Shown: positions 16,642-24,963 of the stretch, piece after piece | How the letters are laid out: each line of letters starts with the position of its first letter | Position numbering within the stretch: the first letter of the stretch is position 1 | Source of the DNA: REEP01 sp964517265 | GTDB taxonomy: Bacteria > Pseudomonadota > Alphaproteobacteria > Rhodospirillales > Defluviicoccaceae | Assembly: GCA_964517265.1 (NCBI GenBank) | Contig: CAZFBS010000004.1 | Coordinates: 30,070-94,069 of the forward strand | DNA length: 64,000 nucleotides | Direction: 5' to 3' | Program-made: the position numbers and the translations under genes | Notes under the pieces: model-generated | The model's database searches: none | Seen by the model: only the letters and a program-made list of their open reading frames with translations | Told to the model about the DNA's origin: nothing

Positions 16642-18795
16642 ATGATCCGTCAGTTCGAACTGGTCGAAAGAGTCCGGGCGTACGACAAGCACGCGGACGA
16701 AGAAATCCTCAACCGCGCCTACGTGTTTGCGATGAAGGCCCATGGGGCGCAAAAGCGCGCCTCGGGCGATCCCTACTTTTCCCATCCGCTCGAGGTCGCC
16801 GGCATCCTCACGCATTATCGGCTGGATGTCGCAACGATCGTCACCGCTCTCCTTCACGACACCATCGAGGATACCCCGGCCACTCTTGACGACGTCCAGC
16901 GTCATTTCGGGGAAGAGGTGGCGCGCTTGGTCGACGGCGTCACCAAGCTCACCCGCATCGAGCTGCAGTCGGAACGGACCAAGCAGGCGGAGAACTTCCG
17001 CAAGCTGGTGTTGGCGATGTCGGACGATATCCGCGTCTTGTTGGTCAAGCTCGCCGACCGGCTGCACAACATGCGGACCCTGAAGCACGTTCCCAATGGC
17101 GAGAAGCGCCGTCGCGTAGCGCATGAGACGATGGAGATCTATGCGCCGCTCGCCGAGCGGATCGGCATGCAGGAGATGAAGGACGAGCTTGAAGATCTCG
17201 CCTTCGCCGAAATCAACCCCGATGCACGCAATTCGCTGATCGCTCGGCTCAACTTCCTGAGAGAAGAAGGCGGCGATTTGATTTCCAATATCGTCCAGGG
17301 CCTGCGCGGAACGCTCTCGAACGCCGGGCTCCGTGCTGCCGTTCTCGGCCGGGAGAAGACGCCGTATTCGATTTGGCGAAAGATGCAGCGCAAGAACGTC
17401 GGGTTCGAACAGCTGGCCGACGTGATGGCCTTCCGCGTGATCGTCGGCTCGGTCGAGGACTGCTACCGGGCGCTGGGGGCGGTTCACGCCGCTTATCCTG
17501 TGATTCCGGGGCGGTTCAAGGATTTCCTGTCGACACCGAAGCCTAATGGCTATCGCTCGCTCCACACCGGCGTTCTCGGGCCTTCGAGCCAGCGGATCGA
17601 GATCCAGATCCGCACGCGGGAGATGCATGAGGTTGCCGAGTACGGCGTTGCCGCCCACTGGATGTACAAGCAGGGCCTCGACAGCACGGTCGGCCGCCAG
17701 TACCGTTGGCTGCGCGAACTGCTGGACATCCTGGAGCATGCGGCGGGTCCGGAGGAATTTCTTGAGCACACCAAGCTCGAGATGTTTCAGGACCAGGTGT
17801 TCTGTTTCACCCCCAAGGGCGATCTGATCAGTCTGCCGAGCGGCTCGACGCCGGTGGATTTTGCCTACGCGGTGCATTCGGAAATCGGCGACACCTGTGT
17901 CGGAGGGAAGATCAACGGTCGCTTGATGCCGTTGCGGACACCGCTGCAGAACGGCGATCAGGTCGAAATCATCACCTCCAAGGCGCAGACGCCGTCGCCG
18001 AACTGGGACAGCTTTGTCGTGACCGGCAAGGCGAGAGCCTGCATTCGCCGGTTCATCCGCTCCAAACAGCGCGAACAATACCTGCAGCTCGGGCGCTCCC
18101 TGATGCAGCGGGGATTTCGCGAGGAGGGGTACGAATATTACGACAAGGCGCTGGAAGGGGTCCTCAAAAACTTCAAGCAAGGGACGGTCGAGGATCTTCT
18201 GTCCCAGGTCGGCGCCGGGTACATCACCGCCCGCACGGTGGTGGAAACGGTGTTCCCCGGGACCCGCCGGCGCAAGAGCTTCTACGAGAAGGTGGTTCCA
18301 CTCGCCCGTGCTCGTCAACGGCGCGCGAGGAAGGAAGCGGAATCTCCTCTGCCGATCCGGGGCCTGATCCCCGGCATGGCCATGCACTTCGCCGGTTGCT
18401 GCCACCCGCTGCCCGGTGATCGCATCGTCGGGATCGTTACGACCGGCAAGGGCGTTACCATCCATACCATTGACTGCGAGACCCTTGAATCGTATTCGGA
18501 CGCTCCGGAACGCTGGATCGACGTCTCCTGGGAGATCGAGAGCGACGAGCCTGCCAGCCATGTCGGCCGGATCCATCTCACCGTGCTCAACGAGCCCGGC
18601 ACCCTCGGCAGCCTGACCACCGTGATCGCCAGGAACGATGGCAACATCGCCAATCTGAAGATCACCAACCGGACCTCGCAGTTTTTCGACATGCTGATCG
18701 ATATCGAGGTTCGCGACGTCAGACACCTGACCGATATCATCGCCGCGCTGCGCGCGACCCCTGCGGTCAATACCGTCGACCGCGCCTACGGCTGA
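16642..18795 (+). CDS. spoT: Bifunctional (p)ppGpp synthetase/hydrolase (RSH, SpoT/RelA)
   Basis: Makes and degrades the stringent-response alarmone. 717 residues. The HD hydrolase domain is intact (FSHPLEVAGIL, LLHDTIEDTPATLDD, DRLHNMRTL). The synthetase domain has the Asp of QLADVMAFRVIV, the RFKD motif (the RxKD form of bifunctional enzymes), NGYRSLHTG and IEIQIRT. A TGS domain (VFCFTPKGDLISLPSGSTPVDFAYAVHSEIG) and a C-terminal ACT domain (LNEPGTLGSLTTVIARNDGNI) follow. Both activities are predicted active. It is the only such gene here. Confidence 0.95.
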   Translation: MIRQFELVERVRAYDKHADEEILNRAYVFAMKAHGAQKRASGDPYFSHPLEVAGILTHYRLDVATIVTALLHDTIEDTPATLDDVQRHFGEEVARLVDGVTKLTRIELQSERTKQAENFRKLVLAMSDDIRVLLVKLADRLHNMRTLKHVPNGEKRRRVAHETMEIYAPLAERIGMQEMKDELEDLAFAEINPDARNSLIARLNFLREEGGDLISNIVQGLRGTLSNAGLRAAVLGREKTPYSIWRKMQRKNVGFEQLADVMAFRVIVGSVEDCYRALGAVHAAYPVIPGRFKDFLSTPKPNGYRSLHTGVLGPSSQRIEIQIRTREMHEVAEYGVAAHWMYKQGLDSTVGRQYRWLRELLDILEHAAGPEEFLEHTKLEMFQDQVFCFTPKGDLISLPSGSTPVDFAYAVHSEIGDTCVGGKINGRLMPLRTPLQNGDQVEIITSKAQTPSPNWDSFVVTGKARACIRRFIRSKQREQYLQLGRSLMQRGFREEGYEYYDKALEGVLKNFKQGTVEDLLSQVGAGYITARTVVETVFPGTRRRKSFYEKVVPLARARQRRARKEAESPLPIRGLIPGMAMHFAGCCHPLPGDRIVGIVTTGKGVTIHTIDCETLESYSDAPERWIDVSWEIESDEPASHVGRIHLTVLNEPGTLGSLTTVIARNDGNIANLKITNRTSQFFDMLIDIEVRDVRHLTDIIAALRATPAVNTVDRAYG

Positions 18796-18841
18796 GCGTG
18801 CGGCGGCGATCGCACGGCAGCAAGACACGAAAGCGATTGCC

Positions 18842-19588
18842 ATGGCCAAGCGCCTGCGACTGGGCGTGAACATCGACCACGTCGCCACCGTCCGCAACGC
18901 CCGGGGCGGCCGCCATCCCGATCCGGTCCGTGCGGCCAAGCTGGCGCTGGCGGCCGGCGCCGACGGCATTACCGCTCATTTGCGCGAAGACCGCCGCCAC
19001 ATCACCGACGAGGACATCGCCCGGATCGTTCGCGAAGTACCGGCGCCCCTGAACATGGAACTGGCAGCGGTGGAGGAGATCGTATCGATTGCGCTTGCGC
19101 ACAGGCCGCATGCCGTCTGCATCGTGCCCGAGCGCCGGCAGGAGCGAACGACCGAAGGCGGACTCGACGTCGTTGCGGGATCGGCCGGCCTCGGCCCGAT
19201 CGTCCAGGCGCTGACGGGCGCCGGGATCCGTGTCTCGCTGTTCATCGAGCCTTCCGCCGAGCAACTGGAGGCCGCGCGTATGCTGGGCGCGGCGGCGGTG
19301 GAGCTTCATACCGGCCGTTATTGCGAGTCCGGCGGCGAGACCCGGCAGCACGAGCTGGACCGCATCCGGGCGGCCGCGGCGATGTGTGCGGACCTGGGTC
19401 TCGAGTGCCATGCCGGCCACGGCCTTGGCTATGACACGGTGGGGCCGATTGCCGCGATCCCGGCGATCGCTGAGCTCAATATCGGCCACTTCCTCGTCGG
19501 CGAGGCCATCTTTTGCGGGTTGGAGACGAGCATCCGGCGAATGCGGGAAGCGATGGACGAGGCGCGCGGCGGCGGTGCTGAGTCATGA
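18842..19588 (+). CDS. pdxJ: Pyridoxine 5'-phosphate synthase
   Basis: Final ring-closing step of DXP-dependent vitamin B6 synthesis. 248 residues. Conserved LGVNIDHVATVRNARGG with the catalytic His, DGITAHLREDRRHI, PLNMELA, RISLFIEP-like VSLFIEPSAEQ, ELHTGRYC and CHAGHGLGYDTV. PdxJ followed by AcpS with a four-base overlap is common in proteobacteria. Confidence 0.96.
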   Translation: MAKRLRLGVNIDHVATVRNARGGRHPDPVRAAKLALAAGADGITAHLREDRRHITDEDIARIVREVPAPLNMELAAVEEIVSIALAHRPHAVCIVPERRQERTTEGGLDVVAGSAGLGPIVQALTGAGIRVSLFIEPSAEQLEAARMLGAAAVELHTGRYCESGGETRQHELDRIRAAAAMCADLGLECHAGHGLGYDTVGPIAAIPAIAELNIGHFLVGEAIFCGLETSIRRMREAMDEARGGGAES

Positions 19589-19998
19589 TCATCGGCATCG
19601 GCACCGATCTGCTCGATATTCGCCGCATCGAGCGGACGCTGGAGCGCTTCGGCGAGCGGTTCTGCGAGCGCGTTTTTGCGGACTCCGAGCGTCGGCGCTG
19701 CGAGCGGCGCGCCAATCCGGCGGCCTGTTATGCGCAGCGGTATGCGGCCAAGGAGGCCTGCTCGAAAGCGCTTGGCACCGGACTGAGACAGGGAGTCTTC
19801 TGGCGCGACATGGTGGTCGGCAACCTGCCGTCGGGAAAGCCGGTGATGACCTTGAGCGGAGGCGCACGCCGCCGCCTCGTCGCCTTGACGCCTTCCGGCA
19901 TGGCGGCGGAGATCGAAATCTCGCTTACCGACGAGTATCCGATGGCCCAGGCCGTCGTCGTCATCTCGGCGGTGCCCGACGATGGGCGAAACGAGTAG
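19585..19998 (+). CDS. acpS: Holo-[acyl-carrier-protein] synthase
   Basis: Attaches 4'-phosphopantetheine to acyl carrier protein. 137 residues, starting MIIGIGTDLLDIRRIERTLERFGERF with the Mg-binding Asp, and containing RYAAKEACSKALGTGLRQG with the catalytic Glu/Lys motif. ATG 19585 overlaps the pdxJ stop (ATGA). Upstream of lepB, rnc and era as in many alphaproteobacteria. Confidence 0.95.
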   Translation: MIIGIGTDLLDIRRIERTLERFGERFCERVFADSERRRCERRANPAACYAQRYAAKEACSKALGTGLRQGVFWRDMVVGNLPSGKPVMTLSGGARRRLVALTPSGMAAEIEISLTDEYPMAQAVVVISAVPDDGRNE

Positions 19999-20047
19999 CC
20001 GGCGTCGGCGATCGTACGGCATGATGAGTCGCCGGCAAGAGTGAGAC

Positions 20048-20092
20048 AGCCGATTGCTTGACAGAGGCCGCCGGTTGCTGTCTTAGTCGGCT
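20048..20092 (+). promoter_or_regulatory. Promoter-like and nested hairpin element before lepB
   Basis: TTGACA at 20058-20063 is followed by a 17-base spacer and a weak TCTTAG (20081-20086). The same bases form nested inverted repeats: AGCCGA (20048) with TCGGCT (20087) outside and GACAG (20060) with CTGTC (20078) inside. This is either the lepB promoter or a terminator of pdxJ-acpS; the two readings compete. Confidence 0.4.
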
Positions 20093-20149
20093 TCCCGCGC
20101 GTATACGGGCGGTTTGCCCCATTCCTTGAGAAACAATCAGCGGACGTGC

Positions 20150-20884
20150 ATGGACAAGCGCAAACAGAGCGGGTTCGGGGAACTCGTCCGAACGGTAATT
20201 TACGCGGTCGCGATCGCTCTCGTCGTCCGGACGGTCGCCTACGAGCCGTTCAGTATTCCCTCCGGCTCGATGATTCCGACGCTCCTGGTCGGTGACTACC
20301 TGTTCGTCTCCAAGTTCTCCTATGGCTACAGCCGGTATTCCCTGCCCCTTGGATTGCCGTTGTTCTCGGGACGGATTTTTGCCGCCGAGCCGGAACGCGG
20401 GGACGTCGCGGTGTTCAAGCTGCCGGCCGACAACAGCACCGACTACATCAAGCGCATCATCGGGCTGCCTGGTGATCGCATTCAGATGATTGGCGGCGTT
20501 CTCAACATCAACGGCGAGCCGGTAGAACGCATTGCGGATGGCGAGTTCACGATGCGGGACAGCACCGGAAGCCTGCGCCGCTACATGAAGTACATAGAAG
20601 TTCTTCCCAATGGTGCCCGCCATCACATCATCGAAATCACCGATGAGGGACCGTACGATGATACGCCGGTTTTCACGGTGCCCCCGGATCATTATTTCGC
20701 CCTCGGCGACAACCGCGACAGCTCCCGCGATAGCCGTTTCCTCGGCGACGTCGGCTATATTCCGTTCGAAAATCTGGTGGGGCCGGCCAAGATCATCTTT
20801 TTCTCCGTGGATGGCCGCATTTGGAAAGTGTGGCAGTGGTACCGGACCTTGCGCACGGAGCGTTTCTTCAAAAGGATCGAGTAG
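20150..20884 (+). CDS. lepB: Signal peptidase I
   Basis: Inner-membrane serine protease that removes signal peptides from exported proteins. ATG 20150 gives 244 residues; an in-frame TTG at 20114 adds a non-conserved tail. One N-terminal membrane segment (TVIYAVAIALVVRTVAY) is followed by the catalytic Ser in SIPSGSMIPTLL, the catalytic Lys in DYIKRIIGLPGD, and the GDNRDSSRDSR box. It forms an operon with rnc (6-base gap) and era. Confidence 0.95.
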   Translation: MDKRKQSGFGELVRTVIYAVAIALVVRTVAYEPFSIPSGSMIPTLLVGDYLFVSKFSYGYSRYSLPLGLPLFSGRIFAAEPERGDVAVFKLPADNSTDYIKRIIGLPGDRIQMIGGVLNINGEPVERIADGEFTMRDSTGSLRRYMKYIEVLPNGARHHIIEITDEGPYDDTPVFTVPPDHYFALGDNRDSSRDSRFLGDVGYIPFENLVGPAKIIFFSVDGRIWKVWQWYRTLRTERFFKRIE

Positions 20885-20890
20885 CCGCGC

Positions 20891-21607
20891 GTGGCATCCA
20901 ACGAAGGACTCTCCGAGGGGGATCTGGAGCGCCTTGTCGCTCTGCTGGAGCATCGCTTCAACGATGCAGTGCTGTTGCAACAGGCGCTCACACATGCCAG
21001 TGCCTCCGGCCATGGCGGCAATCGCCGCCCCTCGAACGAACGGCTGGAATTTCTCGGCGACCGGGTCCTCGGGCTGATCGTCGCGCAGCTTGTCTATCAC
21101 GCTTATCCCGATGAGGATGAGGGGGCTCTTGCCCGGCGATATTCCTCTCTCGTCAGCGGGGAGACGTTGGCGTTCGTGGCCGAGCAGATCGATTTGGGCG
21201 AATTTCTGCTGGTTTCGCGTGGCGAGGAGGAAGCCGGCGGCGTTCGCAACCCCGGTGTGCTGGCCGACAGCTGCGAGGCGGTGATCGCCGCTCTTTACCT
21301 GGACGGCGGGCTGGATGCGGCTCGGCGCTTCATTGAGCGCTTCTGGAACCCGCTGATGGGCGCGGCGCTGCGACCGCCGAAGGATGCGAAGACGGAGCTC
21401 CAGGAATGGGCACAGGCGCGCGCGTTGGCCTTGCCTCACTACCGCGAGGTTTCGCGCGAAGGCCCGCCGCACGCGCCGCGCTTCCAGGTCGAGGTCCGGC
21501 TGAACGGCCTTCCGGCGATGATGGCGAGCGGATTTTCCAAGCGCGGTGCCGAGCAAGCTGCGGCACAGGCGTTGCTCGAAACGATCCGGGAGCAGGGCGA
21601 TTCTTGA
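20891..21607 (+). CDS. rnc: Ribonuclease III
   Basis: Double-strand-specific endoribonuclease that processes rRNA precursors and regulatory RNAs. GTG 20891, 238 residues. The signature ERLEFLGDRVLGLIVA carries the catalytic acidic residues; NPGVLADSCEAVIAALYLDGG is the second metal-site block. A C-terminal double-stranded RNA-binding domain ends with GAEQAAAQALLETI. Between lepB and era, the standard order. Confidence 0.96.
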   Translation: MASNEGLSEGDLERLVALLEHRFNDAVLLQQALTHASASGHGGNRRPSNERLEFLGDRVLGLIVAQLVYHAYPDEDEGALARRYSSLVSGETLAFVAEQIDLGEFLLVSRGEEEAGGVRNPGVLADSCEAVIAALYLDGGLDAARRFIERFWNPLMGAALRPPKDAKTELQEWAQARALALPHYREVSREGPPHAPRFQVEVRLNGLPAMMASGFSKRGAEQAAAQALLETIREQGDS

Positions 21608-22520
21608 GGATGGAGCCAGCGGGCGAAACCCGGAGAGCCGGTGCGGTTTCATTGCCGTGCTCGGGGCGCCCAACGTCGGCAAGTCGACCCTCGTCAACCG
21701 TCTCGTCGGCAGCAAGGTCTCGATCGTCTCGCCCAAGGTTCAGACCACGCGCTCGCGCGTTCTCGGCATCGTCATTTGCGGGCCGGCCCAGCTCATCCTC
21801 ATCGACACGCCCGGCATCTTCGATCCGCGCCGCCGGTTGGATCGGGCGATGGTGGCGGCGGCGTGGAGCGGAGCTGGCGATGCCGACGCCATCGTTCTTC
21901 TGGTCGACAGCCGCAAAGGCCTCACCCGTGAAACCCATGATATCGTGGCGCGGCTGAAGGACAGACATCAATCCGCCATCCTCGCACTCAACAAGATCGA
22001 TCTGGTCGGCAAACCGGTGCTGCTGGACTTGGCCCGCGAACTGACCGCCTCCGGCATCTTCACCGATACCTTCATGATTTCCGCACAGACGGGGGACGGC
22101 GTCGGCGATCTGCTCGGATGTCTCGTCGAGCGCTTGCCGGTCGGTCCCTGGCTGTTTCCCGAAGATCAGATCTCGGACATGCCGATGCGCCTGCTCGCCG
22201 CCGAGATCACCCGCGAGAAGCTGTACCTCCAGCTCCGGCAGGAACTGCCCTATGCAACGGCGGTAGAAACGGAACGCTGGACGGAGCAAGAAGACGCCAG
22301 CGTGCGGATCGATCAGGTGATCTATGTCCTCCGGCCCAACCAGAAAGGGATCGTGTTGGGCAAGCGAGGGCAGCAGATCAAGAGCATCGGCGCCGCCGCG
22401 CGCCTGGAACTGGAAGCGCTGCTGGAGCGCCGCGTTCATCTGTTTCTTTATGTCAAGGTCCGCGACTGGAGCGACGATCCCGAGCGCTACCGCGATTTCG
22501 GCCTCGACTACAACGTCTGA
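21546..22520 (+). CDS. era: GTPase Era (start uncertain)
   Basis: Ras-like GTPase needed for 16S rRNA maturation and 30S assembly. The G domain shows GAPNVGKSTLVN (G1), DTPGIFD (G3) and NKIDLVG (G4); the C-terminal KH domain has RPNQKGIVLGKRGQQIKSIG. The only standard start in this frame is GTG 21546, inside rnc, which would add about 30 non-conserved residues before CGFIAVLG. ATG 21610, three bases after the rnc stop, is one base out of frame; a single missing C in the CCC run at 21629-21631 would join it to era and give the usual short N terminus. Confidence 0.93.
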   Translation: MPSKLRHRRCSKRSGSRAILEDGASGRNPESRCGFIAVLGAPNVGKSTLVNRLVGSKVSIVSPKVQTTRSRVLGIVICGPAQLILIDTPGIFDPRRRLDRAMVAAAWSGAGDADAIVLLVDSRKGLTRETHDIVARLKDRHQSAILALNKIDLVGKPVLLDLARELTASGIFTDTFMISAQTGDGVGDLLGCLVERLPVGPWLFPEDQISDMPMRLLAAEITREKLYLQLRQELPYATAVETERWTEQEDASVRIDQVIYVLRPNQKGIVLGKRGQQIKSIGAAARLELEALLERRVHLFLYVKVRDWSDDPERYRDFGLDYNV

Positions 22521-22538
22521 TCCCGGTTCCGCTCGGCG

Positions 22539-24152
22539 CTATCGGAACAGCACCGACGGCAGCCAAGTGGCCATCTGGGGGAAGGCCGCCACGGCTCCCA
22601 GTGCGATCAGTTGAAGGACCACGAACGGCATGATGCCGCGGTAGATGTCCATCGTCGCGATCTGGGGCGGCGCCACGCCGCGCAGATAGAACAGCGCGAA
22701 GCCGAACGGCGGGGTGAGGAAGCTGGTCTGCAGGTTGATCGCGATCATTACCCCGAACCACACGGGATCGATGTCCATCTGCAACAGGATCGGCCCGACG
22801 ATCGGCACCACAACGAAAATGATCTCGATGAAGTCGAGAAAAAACCCGAGCAGGAACATCACCAGCATCACCACAAGCATCGCGCCGAAGGCTCCGCCTG
22901 GCAACCCGGTCAGCAGATCCGCGACAAGAACGTCGCCGCCAAATCCCCGGAATACGAGCGAAAAGACCGATGCGCCGAGCAGAATGACGAAAACCATCGA
23001 GCTGATCTGCACCGTCGTTTGCATCACATCGCGGAGAACCCCGCTTAAGAACACGCGCCACAAGGCAACAAAAAGCCCCCAGAGCACGCCGAGGGACATC
23101 ACCAGCGCAGCCACGAACGCGACAACGTCGGCGGGCGAAAGATCGCCGCGCTGCATTCTGAGATCGAACAGGGAAGTGATGACGATCTGGCCGACGATGG
23201 AGATGCCGGCGAGATGGATCGGCCAGGAAGAGCGGGTCGTCAGCAGCCGCGCCGGGAACCGGGCCGACGATGCCTCTGCCGCCGGCGTGCGCCCGGCAAG
23301 CAGAACGGCCCCCACCGAGCCGACTGCGGCCGCCTCCGTCGGGGTCGCTGCTCCGGCGAGGATCGAGCCCAGCACCGCCAGGATCAGAACGGCAGGCGGC
23401 GCAAGGACGCTGACAACCCGCCGTCCCAATCCCTCGACGACCTCCTCGCGGGCGACAAGCGCGGGCGCCGAGTGGGGGTCGATCAGCGATTTGAGGATGA
23501 CCTGCCCCATGTAAAGGGCCACCAGCAGCATCCCCGGCAGAAACGCCCCGGCGAACAGGTCAATGACGGACACCGGATCCGGAGCCCAGTTGCCGATCGC
23601 CCGCTGCGCTTCGGCATAGGCGCCCTGAAGGATGTCGCCGAGCAGGACCAGCACGATCGACGGCGGAATGATCTGTCCCAGGGTGCCCGAGGCGCAGATC
23701 GTACCGGCAGCCAGCTTCGGGCTGTACCCTGCCTTGAGCATGGTCGGAAGGCTGAGCAGGCCCATGGTGACGACGGTGGCGCCGACGATACCGGTCGATG
23801 CGGCCAGCAGCATTCCGACAAAGATGACGGACAGGCCGAGGCCGCCGCGCATCCGGCCGAACAACAGACCCATCGTTTCCAGGAGTTGCTCGGCGATCTT
23901 GGCCCGCTCCAGCATCACCCCCATGAAAACGAACAGGGGCACCGCAACCAGCACTTCGTTGACCATCACCCCGAAGAAGCGGGAGGCAAGACCGCCCATC
24001 AGGCGCATGTCGAAGACGCCAAACGCTTCGCCGATGAACGCGAAAACAAGGGCGGTGCCGGCAAGGCTGAACGCGACCGGAAAGCCGAGCAGGAGAACGC
24101 CGCAGACGGTCGCGAACATGATCAGGCTGAGGATCTCCGCGCCGACGCTCAT
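22539..24152 (-). CDS. dctM: TRAP transporter large permease (DctM type)
   Basis: Large membrane subunit of a tripartite ATP-independent periplasmic transporter for small carboxylates or related solutes. 537 residues with a dozen or more hydrophobic segments; typical blocks are VPLFVFMGVMLER, GATVVTMGLLSLPTMLKAGY, GTICASGTLGQIIPPSI and FLDFIEIIFVVVPIVGPIL. The insert around residues 290-370 makes it longer than the 430-residue standard and like the chloroaromatic/mannitol group. ATG 24152 overlaps the stop of dctQ (ATGA). Substrate unknown. Confidence 0.9.
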   Translation of the reverse strand: MSVGAEILSLIMFATVCGVLLLGFPVAFSLAGTALVFAFIGEAFGVFDMRLMGGLASRFFGVMVNEVLVAVPLFVFMGVMLERAKIAEQLLETMGLLFGRMRGGLGLSVIFVGMLLAASTGIVGATVVTMGLLSLPTMLKAGYSPKLAAGTICASGTLGQIIPPSIVLVLLGDILQGAYAEAQRAIGNWAPDPVSVIDLFAGAFLPGMLLVALYMGQVILKSLIDPHSAPALVAREEVVEGLGRRVVSVLAPPAVLILAVLGSILAGAATPTEAAAVGSVGAVLLAGRTPAAEASSARFPARLLTTRSSWPIHLAGISIVGQIVITSLFDLRMQRGDLSPADVVAFVAALVMSLGVLWGLFVALWRVFLSGVLRDVMQTTVQISSMVFVILLGASVFSLVFRGFGGDVLVADLLTGLPGGAFGAMLVVMLVMFLLGFFLDFIEIIFVVVPIVGPILLQMDIDPVWFGVMIAINLQTSFLTPPFGFALFYLRGVAPPQIATMDIYRGIMPFVVLQLIALGAVAAFPQMATWLPSVLFR

Positions 24153-24697
24153 GAGGGTTTTCCGGCGTTGGGTTCATCAGCATCCGGCTTGATGCGGCCG
24201 GCGAGGATCAGGATCGACCTTCCCGCCAGAGACAGGCCCTGCAATCCCATGGTCAGACAAAACACCAGGATGACGCTCTTCAACAGGTACAGCGCGGGCA
24301 GCCCCCCAGCCTCGCGCGATTCCTCCAAGCGCGCCCACGAATCGAGCACATAAGGCCATGCCTGCTGCCACACCAGCACCAGCACCGGCAGCAGCAACAC
24401 CAGCGCGCCCACCAGGTCGACCCATGCCTTGGCGCGGATGCTGGCGGGCCGGTAAAAGATGTCGACGCGGACGTGTCCGTCGTGAAGAAGCGTATAGCCG
24501 GCGGCGACCATGAAGATCACGCCGTGCAGCCAGACATACGATTCCTGCATCCAGACGAACCCGATGTTGAAGACGTACCGCAGCATGACGACGAGGAAGC
24601 CGATCAGCACCATCGCCAGTGTCAGCCAGGCGATGCCGCGGCCGATCATTTCGTTCATCCGGTCGATCCACCGAACGGCTGCGGCGAGAAGCTTCAT
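24149..24697 (-). CDS. dctQ: TRAP transporter small permease (DctQ type)
   Basis: Four-helix small membrane subunit that pairs with DctM. 182 residues: helices around MIGRGIAWLTLAMVLIGFL, WLHGVIFMVAAGYTL, LVGALVLLLPVLVLVW and LLKSVILVFCLTMGL, with the family motif VMLRYVFNIGFVWMQE and GHVRVDIFY. Translationally coupled to dctM. No periplasmic binding protein gene lies next to the pair, so the partner must be elsewhere or replaced. Confidence 0.9.
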   Translation of the reverse strand: MKLLAAAVRWIDRMNEMIGRGIAWLTLAMVLIGFLVVMLRYVFNIGFVWMQESYVWLHGVIFMVAAGYTLLHDGHVRVDIFYRPASIRAKAWVDLVGALVLLLPVLVLVWQQAWPYVLDSWARLEESREAGGLPALYLLKSVILVFCLTMGLQGLSLAGRSILILAGRIKPDADEPNAGKPS

Positions 24698-24963
24698 GAC
24701 GGCGGGTTCGCAAGATGCCGGGGGATCGGCGTGCTACGGTGCGACATATGCAGCCGGCCGGAGGGGAGGTTGTGCATTGCCGGTGCCGGGAGGCGTCTGT
24801 CGGCTGCCGTACGCAGAGGCCATCGGTGAGAAGTTCCCACGTCTTTGGTCGCCGCAAACGCTGCTGGCGTGTTTTCACTGAGCCTCAGCGTCTAGCAGCC
24901 GGCCGCGATCAAGTAAATGAACTTGCGATGCACCGGCCGCGGCTCCGCCTGCGGCCGCCGGCG

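Noticed and set aside
16495..18969. 824-codon open frame antisense to the RSH gene
   Set aside because: A long antisense frame is expected in GC-rich DNA; it mirrors an unquestionable gene and has no domain pattern.
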